DNA from: Trypanosoma brucei gambiense DAL972
Taxonomy: Eukaryota; Euglenozoa; Kinetoplastea; Trypanosomatida; Trypanosomatidae
Length of the DNA: 64,000 bases
NCBI RefSeq assembly: GCF_000210295.1
Contig: NC_026736.1
Span: forward strand, 956,022 to 1,020,021
Direction of reading: 5' to 3'
The notes below the pieces were generated by a model, which had not been told where the DNA came from, searched no databases, and worked only from the letters and a program-made list of their open reading frames with translations. The translations under genes were made by a program, and so were the position numbers. Position 1 is the stretch's first letter, and each line of letters opens with the position of its first letter. Shown one piece after another: positions 22,027 through 33,179 of the stretch.

Positions 22027-22248
22027 CTTTCTTCTTCTGCAGTGGAGGTCGGCCCGGTTGTAAAAGATGATGTGGAGCCAACGATGTGTCCGCATCCGAG
22101 CAGTAGTGATGTGTATGACGCCGATTCATCATTATCGCTTGATTTTCTGGAGAATTTGGGCGCGGCGGAGTTGTGCCACGTGACGACTCCGTCTGGTGAT
22201 GAGGACCACCGCCTGCATGCCCCCGGCTCATTTGTGCCGTTTTTGTAA
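20443..22248 (+). CDS. Two-RRM RNA-binding protein, copy 2
   Basis: 601 residues. Seen: a Ser/Ala/Thr-rich N-terminus with an Asn-Ala repeat (residues about 40-46), RRM1 from about residue 130 (RNP2 LFVSNI, RNP1 GTAFVRFA), the linker QWAKRQHDDTPVGEARKK, RRM2 from about residue 224 (RNP2 LFVRNI, RNP1 RRIAFITF), then a long Gly/Asn/Ser-rich region and a run of Pro then Pro-Ala repeats (21974-22026). It lacks the C-terminal H-x-P-Y motif of copies 1 and 3. It shares an exact 104-base patch with them (20890-20993) over RNP1 of RRM1 and a near-exact patch over the linker, while the rest of both RRMs has diverged. Its 5' leader appears very long and free of ATG, and a 6.9-kb gene-free tract follows. 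Inferred role: post-transcriptional regulator. Confidence 0.88.
21974..22026 (+). repeat. In-frame CCT and GCTCCT repeats (poly-Pro, Pro-Ala)
   Basis: Triplet and hexamer repeats inside the second RRM gene encode eight or more Pro followed by Pro-Ala units. The length is likely to vary between strains. Confidence 0.85.
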
Positions 22249-25192
22249 CACACAGATGACTATAAAAGAATACGAAGGGTGTATGTGTATGTGTGTGTGT
22301 GTATGTGTGTGGGTTACGAGTTTGTGTACCCTTCGTTCCATTTCGTTTCGCTCCGTTCCGTTTCTTCTCGTTTTCGTTTTCGTTTTTGTTTTGTTTGTTT
22401 GTTTTGTTTGTTTTTTTAATTTGGGGGACGGGGGATGGGAGGGATTCCCACTTTTCGGAAACTTGTCTGCGTTCGTGCTTCTGTGTGCCTTTAGAAGAGG
22501 ATCAAAAGGAGGAGGAGAGGAGTAGGAAGAAAGGGGGCAAATGATTTTTTTTTTTTTTTAAAGAAAATAATAACAAGAGGGAAATGGCAGAGTGTACGGA
22601 GGGGAGTTATTGTACCCTTACTCACCTGTAAAAAAAAAAGAAAAAGAAATAGAATAAATAATAAAATGAAAAACAAAACAAAAAAAGTGAAAACAAAACA
22701 AAACAAAAACAAAACAACAAAAGGAAAGGAAAGGAAAGGAAATGGATTCGGTGATTAGAACATAGTGAGCACAAATGGTTGGAGAAGAAAGTTCATAAAA
22801 AGAAGGTTTGAAAATGTGCGCGTTGTAGTGAATTTGGTGTACGTGTGTACGGCGGGGTGGGTTAGGGGTGGCAGGGAAGGAACAAGGAATGTTGTATATT
22901 TTTGTAATAAAAAATATAGTGAAACAAGAGGAATGTCACGCGTTTTTATTGTTATGTGCGATTTATTATCACTGCTATTGTTATTGTTATCATCATCATT
23001 ATTATTATTATTATTACTGTTATTGTTTTGTTGCTTACCAGAGAGATTTAATGAAGGATTCAGGTACATGATTGATTGTGTGAAGAATATTGATGATGGA
23101 TACGAATATATGAATATATGAATAATGTTGTGATAATGATATACAGGACTGAAGTGTGTATGTGTGGAGAAGAGAGAGAGACAAGAGTTATGGGCGCAGG
23201 ATGCGGGGAGATGTGCGCATTTAATGTGACCAATGAAAAAAAAGGAAAATGAAAATGAAAATATAATAATAATAATAAGAATAATGTTTTTCCCCCTTTT
23301 TTTAAAAAAAAAAATGGAGTGTGAAATGAAAAGAATTAGAGCAGACACGGAAGAGAGTGAGGTAATGAAGCAGAGGAGGGAGATGAGTAGGAATAATAGA
23401 AAGGAATGCCGAAGCTGTGGGAAAGAGAGAGGCGAAAGAAACGAAGCGGAAAATAAAAAGAGGGATGTAACATATCCTTATGTAAATTAATGGCTACTTC
23501 ATTACCCTCAACTCTTTCTTCGATCCCTTTCCTCTCTTAACTCGTCACTTTATATTGTATTATTATTATTATTGATTATATTGTATTATCTTGTTTAATC
23601 TCTTGTGTCCCCCGTTCCGTTTTACCTTCCCACGACATTCAAATAAATTTTTCAATCGTTGACTTCTCGTTCCACTTTCTTTTCCTTCATTTCATTTCAT
23701 TTCACTTCATTTTCCTTTCCTTTCCTTTCCTGTTCTCTTTTGCTTTGCTCTTTTTTTTTTCTCGTCTTTCTCTGTTCATTTCTTTTTCTTTTTATCACTT
23801 GTTCCCCCCCCGCGCGCGCTATTTACCTCCGTTTCCTCTCTTATTTTTGTTGTGTATGTTCGGGTTCTCTTTTTTTTTTCTTTTTTCTTTTTTTTTTCTC
23901 GTTGTTTCTGTTCGATATTATTTGTTTTTGTTCTGTCGTGTTTTGTTCGGTGTTCTTTTTTTTTTTTAAGTTTAAGTTTTAGTTTTTTGTTGTTGCGTGT
24001 GTTTTACCTTTTCCCCTATCATCTTGTTTGTTTCCCTGTCATTGTCTCTTGGGATCCGTTTTTGTTTCTGTTTCTCTATTGTTACTTTCCCGTTCATAGT
24101 GTACGCTTTTCTTTCTTTCTTTTTCTTTAATGATAATAATAATAATTATTATTATTGTTTTTATTATATTAAATCAAACGATTCTTTTTCCCTCTTTCGT
24201 TTTTTTTTTTCAAACAAATTCCCAATACGGCAAAAATCCGGAAGAATGAAAGTAAAGGAATTAAAAAACAAAACAAAACAAAACAAAAAAAAGCAAAGAC
24301 GGGAGGAGGAACGAGAACAAGAATAGAATTTTTTAAAACAAATGAATTGAACTGAAATGAATTCATATATATTCTCATTTTAAAGGAGGAAAAAAAAACA
24401 AGGGAAAGAGGAAAAAAGAAAACTAATATTTATGATATGAAGGGAAATATTTCTCCCGTTTTGTTCGTTTTTCTCATGAGTGCATTCGAGCAAAATAAAT
24501 GAGACAACTCAAGACGAAATAAAGTGAAAAAGAGAAGGAAAAAAAAAAAGAAAAGAAAAAGAACAGCAAAGAAATGAGGGAATGAAGAAAATATCTCTCG
24601 GTCTTCCATTAGTTCACTCACCACCTCCACTCATATAAAAAATATATATATAAATAATTAATTAAATATATCAATATAAATTTATACATTTATTATTTTA
24701 TTATTACTACTAATATTATTACAGTTATTATTATTATCATCATCATCATCACTATCACTATCATCATCATTATTGTTATTATTGTTCTTTTTTTTTTCTT
24801 TATTGTTTATTGTTTTTAAAATTATTATTATTATTATTATTGTTATTGTTGTTCATCGTAGTTGTGATGGCGGCAACAAATAATGAGTGGAGGTTGCATG
24901 GCCAAACTAAAAGGAAGAGGGAAACGAGGGGAAACGAGGAAAAGGAAAAGGAAAAGAAAAAGGAAAAGAAAAAGAAAAAAGAAAAGAGTGAAATTAAATG
25001 AATTAAATGAAATGTATAATATATAATGTATAATCCACCAATATTTTGTTTTTTTTGTTTTTGTTTTTGTTTTTTGCCTTTGGTTTACTTGTGAAAGAAA
25101 GGAAAGAAAGACCAAACAAAATGAATTGAAGTAAATGGCAAAAAAAAAAAAGAAAAAAAAGTAACAAAAGCAAAAGACAAAGGGGGAAACAA

Positions 25193-25231
<39 letters not shown>

Positions 25232-26941
25232 AAAGCTGTGAGATTATACAAAATTGTATGTTCCTTTAAGAATTTGTGTTTGTTTGTGGTTTGTTTATTA
25301 TTATTATTATTATTATTATTATTTTCATCGTGACTCATTCGTTGAAAGTAGTCGTCCATTTTGACAAAGCGGAGAGGCGAAGGGGGAGTGGTGGTGGTGG
25401 TGGTGAAGTGGAGAAGTGGAGAAGTGGAGAAGGGGAAAAAAAAAACAAAAGAAAAGAAGAAATTTTGTATGAGAGAAAATCAAATTTAAAAACAAAAACA
25501 AAACAAAAAACAAACAAACAAAATGTATAAATATAAATAAAAGAAAAGAAAAGAAAAAAAATGACATATTGGGGAATTACACCACGTCAAGTGTACGAAA
25601 AAAGTGAAATTGAATTGAATTGAATGAGATAAGATGAGATGAGATGAAACGCAAAATGTACACACGTAAAAAAAAAAAGGGGGGGAGGAAAAAGAAAAGA
25701 AAAGAAAATAATAATTTTTTTTTTTTTTTTAAAGGAGGAACTGAAGAAATATCGCCATGGGAGGAGAGACGGTGACCGCTAAAGTGACCGATATGACACA
25801 AATAACAATTAAATAAAATGAGCGAATGAGCGCTTTCGTTTAGCAAAAATAATAATAATAATGATAATAATAATAATTAAAAGTGACGGGCTTTCGTTAT
25901 TATTTCCAAGTGGCAGAAAAAAAAAAGAAAAATAAAGGAAAGTGAAGAATATGTTGTGTGCGTGTGTTTTCTTTTTCTTTTTTTCTTTTTTTTCTTCTCT
26001 CCTTCTCACAAATTAAAAGAAAAACAAAATAGTAATAAAAGAGAGAGAGTGAGTGAGTGAAGAAGTGAAGAAAGGAAGGAAAAAGAGGTAACAGAAAAAA
26101 TGAAAAGGAAAAGAATAAAGGAGAATATACCTTTATGCAGAAATAAATAAATAAATGTACACATTCATATACGTTATGGTCACATAAATTTAGAGAAGGA
26201 TGAAGAAGGAGGAGGAGGGAATAAAAAGAAAAAAAATAAAGGAATGCAAAAAAAAAAAATATATATATATATACACAGTTCGAATGAAGATTAACAAGTG
26301 AAAAGTTGATGGGATTATGGAATTCCAAAAATAAAAAAAAAAGAGGAAAAATAAAATGGGGGGGAGGGGGAAGAGAGACCGGGTTATGCAATAATAATAA
26401 TAATAATTTTTTTTCCTCCCTCTTTTCTATTTTCTTCTTCTTTTTTCTTTTTTTCTTTTTGTGCCTCACACGTGTGTATTTATTTATATATATGTTTATA
26501 TTCCGTCTCATATCTTTTTCCCACCGTCACTGCTATGGTTTTGATAGCGGAATTCAGCAGAAGATACAACACCAACACGTTGCATTTACACGGGCACATT
26601 TTTTTTTTTTTTTGCTTCTTCATATATTTTTACTCACGCGGTTTTTTTGTTGGTATATTTGGTAAAATGCCCCGGTGTTTTTATTGTTTTTTCTTGTTAT
26701 TGCCGTTATTATTATTATTATTATTATTAACGTGTTCGCTGCTTTTCCCTCCCAAACCGTAACGCCGTGTGTCATGTAAACAAGTGATTTTTGTTGTTTC
26801 CTTTTTTTTCTTTTTCTTTTTTATTTTATTTTAATTTGATTAATTCTTCCTTTCTTTCCTATCAAAAACAAAACAAAACAGAAAATAAATAAAAACACAT
26901 ATACACATACGTACACACACACACACACACACATGTGAATA

Positions 26942-26972
<31 letters not shown>

Positions 26973-27195
26973 CAGCCGTTCATTTGCCACCGTTAGCATA
27001 TTTTACTAACAACAGCATCATTTCAATAATATTAATATTAATAATAATAATAATAACGGTAGTAATGGTAACTATTATATTATTATTATTACGTTATTAT
27101 TGTTATGTTTATTTATTTATTTTGAATTGTTTTTGATATTTTTATTATTATTGATATTATTATTGTTGTTGTTCTTATGTTAATGAGATATGAGG

Positions 27196-27235
<40 letters not shown>

Positions 27236-27459
27236 TACATTTATTATTATTATTATTATTTTAAAGAGCGTGGCACCGAAGTGCTGAATAAAAGTGAAAA
27301 TGAAAATGAAACGAAATTTTATGTTATGTTATGTTGTGTTGTGTTGTGTTATGTTTTTATTTTATTTTTGAATGGAGATGGGAAAGAAACACATAAGGCA
27401 CTGAAAATGGAATGCATCGTTCATCGTTTTTTTTTTTGTTTTCTAGAAACAACCCGGGA

Positions 27460-27747
27460 GATTATGGCGTAAAATGCACATTATTGCCCACTATTGAACA
27501 TTATGGCGTAAAATGCACATTATTGCCCACTATTGCACATTATGTCTTAAAATGTGCATTATTGCCTACTATTGAACATTATGTCTTAAAATGTGCATTA
27601 TTGCCTACTATTGCACATTATGTCTTAAAATGTGCATTATTGCCTACTATTGAACATTATGTCTTAAAATGTGCATTATTGCCTACTATTGAACATTATG
27701 GCGTAAAATGTGCATTATTGCCTACTATTGCACATTATGTCTTAAAA
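27460..27747 (+). repeat. 39-bp AT-rich tandem repeat, about 7.4 copies before an assembly gap
   Basis: Units start at 27460 and then at 27499, 27538, 27577, 27616, 27655, 27694 and 27733. The unit is about 64% A+T. Variation is confined to a few positions (GGCG/GTCT, GCAC/GTGC, CCC/CCT, GAA/GCA). As 39 is a multiple of 3, one plus-strand frame stays open, giving a 13-residue repeat of the type HYVLKCALLPTIE. The array runs into an N gap, so its true length is unknown. Confidence 0.95.
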
Positions 27748-27848
27748 NNNNNNNNNNNNNNNNNNNNNNNNNNNNNNNNNNNNNNNNNNNNNNNNNNNNN
27801 NNNNNNNNNNNNNNNNNNNNNNNNNNNNNNNNNNNNNNNNNNNNNNNN
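27748..27848. other. Assembly gap (about 100 N) in the 39-bp array
   Basis: A run of N begins inside a repeat unit; the sequence after it is unrelated T-rich DNA. The real repeat length is not represented. Confidence 0.98.
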
Positions 27849-28905
27849 TGTTTTATTTTATTTTCCTGCTTCTCACTTGCACGTCAGTTTCAACATCAAC
27901 AACAAAAAGAAAAAGAAAAATAAAAATAAAAAGGAAGCAGCTCTGCCCACATTCCCTCACCCGTTTCCTGTTTTTCTCACTTACACACTTTTTGTTTTTG
28001 TTTTTGTTTTTGTTTCCATTTTGCTCTGCTCGACTCTTTTTTGTTTTTTTTTGTTTTCAAGTTTGTTTCCACCGCGTGACTTTCTTTTTTCATCCCAGTG
28101 TGTTATGATTAGGATTATGACAGCTATAGTTACTACAATTATAATTATAATTACAATTGCAATTTATTGTTATTATGATTGTGGTTGTTGTTATTTGCCC
28201 CCTTTTCATTGTTCGTCTGTGTCATTCTTCCACGCCCCTCTGCCTTTTTTCTTTTCCTTTTTTCTTTTCTTTTTTTTCTTTTCCCATTTTGTTTGTTCGT
28301 TTGTTGTTTTGAATTTATTCATTCATTCATTCATTCATTCGTTTTCTCTTTGCCTTTTATTTTTACTTTTAATTGAATGAAAGGCTTTTCACTTATGTGT
28401 GTTGCCACCTGCGGGAATTTTTTTCACACACCTCATCTCTTTTTCTCTCTCTCTCTTCTTTTTCTTCTTTTGCCACTTTTCCCTTCTTTCTTCAGCTGAG
28501 TCAAACAATCCGTAATATATATAAATAAATATATAAAAATATAAATATATATATCTTTTCCCTGTTGTTTTTTTTCTTCTTCTTTTACTGATATTACTCA
28601 CATATGTATTCTTTTACTTGAGCCCTCATTCCATTTATCTTTTTTCCTTCTTATTCTTCTTTGTTCTTTTTCTTTTTTTCATATTTCACTTTATTCGAAT
28701 AACTTTTGCTCGTGTAAATGATAAAAATAAAATAGAAAGAAAAAGAAGAAGAAAGGGAGACAGCCATACAAAGAGGTGGGAAATAGGAAAAGGTAGAAGA
28801 AAATAATAAAAAAAAAAGAGTGAGAGTGAGAGTGAGAGATAGTGCGCGTGTTTGTGTGAAAGTTGTTCGCATTAGTGTTTTTGACGACACGTGAGCGGAC
28901 GGTGC

Positions 28906-28937
<32 letters not shown>

Positions 28938-29134
28938 CAGTACTTAACCAACGGAAAGAGAAAAGGGAGAGAGAGAGAAAAAAAAAAAAGAAATATATAT
29001 ATATATAAATATACACATAAATATATAAATAGTAGCAAAGGTTGAAAAGAAAACAATAGCACCGTATCGAAGTCAAAAGGAAGTGAGTGAGTGAGTGAGT
29101 GAGTGAGTGCGTAAGAGGAAGGAGGAGAATAAAA

Positions 29135-30793
29135 ATGCCTCCAAAACGCTCAAAAGGTGTAACATTTAAACTCGTCCACCAGCCATATGATGACGCGGAG
29201 AACACCGGAGGGCGTAAAGCCGTAATGGTGGAAGAGCGAATAGTGCGTCAGCATTTACCGGCATCGGGTTCAGGACGCGGACGCCGTCAGCGGGATGATG
29301 ATGACAGCTTTTGTGATGATGGAGGAGCCTCTATGTCAACTGTAGGTCGTTGGGCACAAGAATGGGATGAGACATCGGCACCAACTGAACGTAACGCAGG
29401 AATGTTAGAAGGTGAAGAGGATTACTTAAATAGGCACAACTTTCTTTTGGCACAGGACCCTGATGATGATGATAATAATAATAATAATAAAAAAAATAAA
29501 AATGATGAATGTGCTGATGATGGCGGCTATGAGGATATTAGTGATAATGACGGTGATGCATGTGAAGGAGTTACTAAGAAGTCTAGAAGTGAAGCCGCTG
29601 ACGGTGAGGAGGAAAGTAGTGACGATAAATTGTTTGACGACCAGGAGGAAGGTGAAGTAACGGATGAGTTTCTGAGACAGTTGGTTTTTGGCGGAGAAGA
29701 CGATGATTTGGATGTTGACAGGCGCCGGTGTGGTGATGATGATGATGATGATGATGATGACGGCAATGATGACGGAAGTACAAACCGTGACAACGTCCCG
29801 GCAAGTTTTGTACCACATGACACGACACGGCGTGCGATTGACCGCCAGTTCACACAACTGATGCGTGAGTTCACCGTTGATGAGAGGTTAAATGACGCTT
29901 ATACCGATGACCCGCGGACGCAAGGTGCACTAGACGCTGACCAGTACCTCCGTGCTATGGAAGAGTTTGTCGTTGAGCGTGCCGGTATTGATTATAGAAC
30001 TGCTGAGCCAATGCGAAACAAGGGCCTTATTCACCAGCTAAAGAGCATGGCATACGGCGTTCCAACCGACATGACGGCTTCGGGTGATGTAATCACAACG
30101 ACAATTTTGCCTGACAAAAAAATACGTTTCGCAACGGAATTTAAACGGGAGACAGAGGAGATCCGGAGAGCCGCTCGGGAGCGTATATTGCGCCGTCAGG
30201 CTGAGGCTCAGAAGAACGCTGCGGACGGTGAAGTGAAAATAGGTCATGATAGCATGGGCGCTAGTGAAGAAATGGATGATGATTGTAATCACGATGATGG
30301 CACATTTCAGGTGAGGAATGCTGCAAAAGCGAATAACTCATCAGAATGTGGCAGCGAGTCGCAGGAGGAGGAGGAGGAGGAGGGGGAAACATATGTTGTG
30401 CGGAGGATCGTAGATAAGTCCAACCGCCTTGATTGCGAGACAGTTTTATCAACTTACTCCACGTACTTCAATCAACCTAACGTCATACGGGCCCCAGACG
30501 CGGGAAAGAAGCGGAAGGGTAAAAAAGTTACTCAACCGCACCGTGACAATAATGAGGGTGATGACATGTCGCAGGAGGTGCCGGACTTGAGCACGTCGGT
30601 GTTGTCCTTAGCGAAAGGAAAGAATGAATCGAAGGAGGAGAAAAAGATGCGAAAGCAGTTGGTAAAGGATCTGAAGCGCGAACGCCGTGGGAAGAAGAAG
30701 GAACTTCGACAAGTGTACAAGACAATGGAGGCTGAAGAAGCCCGCCGTGTGAAGGAGTCGCAAACGGCGAGGAAGACATTGTCCTTCTTGTAA
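29135..30793 (+). CDS. LTV1: LTV1-like 40S ribosome biogenesis factor
   Basis: 552 residues from the first ATG after the acceptor AG at 28939-28940. Seen: N-terminal KRSKGVTFKLVHQPYDD, matching the conserved opening block (V-T-F-x-L-V-H); a segment around EEDYLNRHNFLL where the family has a conserved DYDYLQHL-like block; several Asp/Asn/Glu/Lys runs (29460-29512 and 29735-29762); and NRLDCETVLSTYSTYFNQPNVI, matching the family block D-C-E-[ST]-[IV]-L-S-T-Y-S followed by N-x-P-x-x-I. The end is a basic coiled-coil-like helix. Known: LTV1 binds late pre-40S particles with Enp1 and Rps3 and helps nuclear export and maturation. The acidic repeats are longer than in yeast. Confidence 0.88.
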   Translation: MPPKRSKGVTFKLVHQPYDDAENTGGRKAVMVEERIVRQHLPASGSGRGRRQRDDDDSFCDDGGASMSTVGRWAQEWDETSAPTERNAGMLEGEEDYLNRHNFLLAQDPDDDDNNNNNKKNKNDECADDGGYEDISDNDGDACEGVTKKSRSEAADGEEESSDDKLFDDQEEGEVTDEFLRQLVFGGEDDDLDVDRRRCGDDDDDDDDDGNDDGSTNRDNVPASFVPHDTTRRAIDRQFTQLMREFTVDERLNDAYTDDPRTQGALDADQYLRAMEEFVVERAGIDYRTAEPMRNKGLIHQLKSMAYGVPTDMTASGDVITTTILPDKKIRFATEFKRETEEIRRAARERILRRQAEAQKNAADGEVKIGHDSMGASEEMDDDCNHDDGTFQVRNAAKANNSSECGSESQEEEEEEGETYVVRRIVDKSNRLDCETVLSTYSTYFNQPNVIRAPDAGKKRKGKKVTQPHRDNNEGDDMSQEVPDLSTSVLSLAKGKNESKEEKKMRKQLVKDLKRERRGKKKELRQVYKTMEAEEARRVKESQTARKTLSFL

Positions 30794-31336
30794 AGGTAGA
30801 GAAATGAAAAGTTTTTGTCGTTTGTTTCCTTTTAATTGCCACTTTTGTGTGGATTCACGCCAGGAGGTGCCACACGGTGTTTTGCAATGTAGCGATGTGT
30901 TGTTACCGCTCCATGTGTTTCTCCTGTTGTCCGTCGCAATTAAAACTTCACTTCCGTTTAGCAGCCGTTTGTAGTGGTTACTGGCCGTTGTGATTGGTGA
31001 ATCAATTAATGTCTTGCAGTGTATATGCGTTTATGCATACTTTTCACCTCTCCTGCAGGTGCTTCTTTTTGGGGAAGTGGAATTCATATGCACACGCAAC
31101 ACAAGGTGAGCACAATCTAAAAGTATTCGAGTAATTTTATTTGTGGTAATACAGGAAAAAAAGTGAAATACAAATATATATATATATATAAGAGATGCAA
31201 ATGTGTGTGTGTGTGTGGGGGGGGGGGAGCTGAGAAGAGAAGAGCAGTGAAACGGCAACAACCGCTAGGGATTCGACTAAGGGAAGAGTAAACGTGGGGA
31301 ATGTTAGTGAATTTCAACTGCGCCACGTCCGTGGTC

Positions 31337-31372
<36 letters not shown>

Positions 31373-32045
31373 AATATATATATAATATATACATATATAT
31401 GTGTGTTTATTTATGAGTGCATGTTAGAATCGAGAAGCATTACGCCTTATGTCTCTTGCTGAATCATGTGTCCTTTAAAAAAAAAAGGACATGAGTGTAG
31501 CAGCGCCCTTCTGTTTGTTGCATTTCAAGGTTTTTTTAAAATTTTTACTTCCCTTTTCTCTTTTTCACATTCCGCAGTATAACGTTGCATAGTTTGCAAA
31601 GGCCGAGAACTCCTCTAAGAAGTCGCATAAACTTTAACACTCTCCTCCAACTCTATTGCTTGTCGCCATCTTACTCCCTTCCTTCCTTCCTTCCTTTTCA
31701 TTTCATTTTATTTTATTTACTCTACTTTTACTTGCGCATTTTCTTATTGTTGCTGTTGTTCCCTGCTTTTGTAATATTAGTTTATTTTATCTGATATACT
31801 TGTGACCCTTTGGAGGGGGAGGGGTGAGGAAACCAACGTATCACCAGGTTTGTAAGGTGCAAAACGAAGGAAGCGGGTAGTTTCAGGGGGAGGGGCCCTG
31901 TTCGGCGTTCATAACAAATCTAAACACTGAAACAGACAGAAAAAAAAAAGAAATAATTATACATACATTAAAAACTCACAAAAGTAGCCCAGCAGTAGGA
32001 GGCATCTTGCAGAGGGAATAACCGAACAGGGGTAACGCACCGCAC
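30794..32045 (+). other. Intergenic between LTV1 and RRM copy 3
   Basis: 1.25 kb. (TA)n at 31175-31191, (GT)n plus a G-run at 31203-31228, and (CA)n at 31339-31370. Pyrimidine tracts precede AG at 31576-31577 and at 31779-31780; either could be the spliced-leader acceptor. There is no ATG between 31494 and the start codon at 32046. Confidence 0.6.
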
Positions 32046-33179
32046 ATGATGCCGTGCAAGTCATTTCCTCCGTCCTCTAAATTATTGAGGCATCGGTCAA
32101 GCGAACTTTATAGCCGTGACAATTTATTCATGTGTAACTTATCGGCTGCCGTGGATGAAGCGGTGCTTAAGCAAATCTTTTCGCCATATGGAGAAATTCT
32201 TTCTGCGGCTGTAATGCGAAATATTCATACGGGTGACAGTCTCGGAACGGCTTTTGTGCGTTTCGCCACAACAGAACAGGCGCGTGCGGCTCTGGTGGGT
32301 TGTCATGGGCGAGTGGTTTGTGGCCGTGTGCTGTCGGTTCAATGGGCGAAGAGGCAACACGATGGCACTCCCGTAGGCGAGGCCCGAAAGAAAATTGTGA
32401 AGTTATTCATACGTAACATTCCTTTGGATGTGGGACCTGAAGATGTGCAACGTCTCTTTGAACGTTTCGGTACTGTGGAGAGCGTATCACTGCACAAAGA
32501 CACTGCTGCTGCAACTCCCACTACTGACAACAGCCGACCCCAACGCCGCATTGCATTTGTGACATTTACGGAATCTGGTGTTGCTGATCGTGCAGCTGAG
32601 GCTGTACACAACACTCGTCCCTTCCCATCTCATGGTTCCGTCCCATTAATGGTAAAACTTGCAGAAGATCATTCGGAGCGCCGGCTCGCTGCTGCCGCTG
32701 CTGTGGCTGGTGGAGGTTCGGGGCATAACTCCTCATCATTTTGTGTTCCTCAGCCCCGTTTTGTTGGCCGACAGCAGCCAAAAGTTCTGCGCCCCCCATC
32801 GGGCGAACGTTTGCCCGTGCAACCGCTTTGTGTTTTGGGCTCGAAAGGAAGCGGCCCATCACCAATTCTCCGCTCTCCAAATATTGTGGCAGCTACGCGA
32901 GGTGATGATTTTATGGATATTGCGGTTGGGCGTTGGAAAATGCCGGAACCCCTTTCTACTACAATAAACACATGTTGTACCGTTGCGCCACAGGCTCCGG
33001 TTGGAACCAATGGTAAATTTTTTACAGTTTCAGGTAGTGGACTCTGCGCGGCATCGCGATCAGCCATAAGTTGTTCCATATGTGAGAGCAAAAAAGGCAT
33101 GAGGTACACTCATGAACCATACCGAAGCGTTGTGTGTAACCCCACTGGCATTCCGGTGCCGCCTTCACCAGTGGATTAA
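32046..33179 (+). CDS. Two-RRM RNA-binding protein, copy 3
   Basis: 377 residues. Two adjacent ATGs (32046 and 32049) open the frame. Seen: a very short N-terminus, RRM1 from about residue 25 (RNP2 LFMCNL, RNP1 GTAFVRFA), the shared linker, RRM2 from about residue 119, then a Ser/Pro-rich tail. Near the end, residues RYTHEPYRS place an H-E-P-Y motif at 33111-33122, comparable to HDPY in copy 1. Bases 32150-32732 are identical to 15153-15735 of copy 1, from the start of RRM1's first helix to just after RRM2, while both flanks are unrelated. Only the first strand of RRM1 differs, so RNA specificity should be close to copy 1 and the tails should decide function. The following gene-free tract is 2.6 kb. 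Confidence 0.88.
   Translation: MMPCKSFPPSSKLLRHRSSELYSRDNLFMCNLSAAVDEAVLKQIFSPYGEILSAAVMRNIHTGDSLGTAFVRFATTEQARAALVGCHGRVVCGRVLSVQWAKRQHDGTPVGEARKKIVKLFIRNIPLDVGPEDVQRLFERFGTVESVSLHKDTAAATPTTDNSRPQRRIAFVTFTESGVADRAAEAVHNTRPFPSHGSVPLMVKLAEDHSERRLAAAAAVAGGGSGHNSSSFCVPQPRFVGRQQPKVLRPPSGERLPVQPLCVLGSKGSGPSPILRSPNIVAATRGDDFMDIAVGRWKMPEPLSTTINTCCTVAPQAPVGTNGKFFTVSGSGLCAASRSAISCSICESKKGMRYTHEPYRSVVCNPTGIPVPPSPVD

Larger units (their letters stand above)
22249..29134 (+). other. 6.9-kb gene-free AT-rich tract after RRM copy 2
   Basis: Low-complexity DNA in alternating A-rich and T-rich blocks with abundant ATT/AAT trinucleotide runs (for example 22999-23015, 24825-24845, 25298-25322, 26708-26729, 26945-26969), a CAA run at 25195-25230, (TA)n at 27201-27231, and the 39-bp array with its gap at 27460-27848. 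It includes the 3' UTR of copy 2 and, from AG at 28939-28940, the LTV1 leader. I see no credible gene on either strand: every open frame is a homopolymer-driven hydrophobic or Lys-rich string. Confidence 0.65.

Noticed and set aside
27412..28380. 322-codon plus-strand frame across the 39-bp array and the N gap
   Set aside because: Continuity across an unsized gap is meaningless, and the part after the gap is a T-rich hydrophobic string. Only the repeat itself is reported.
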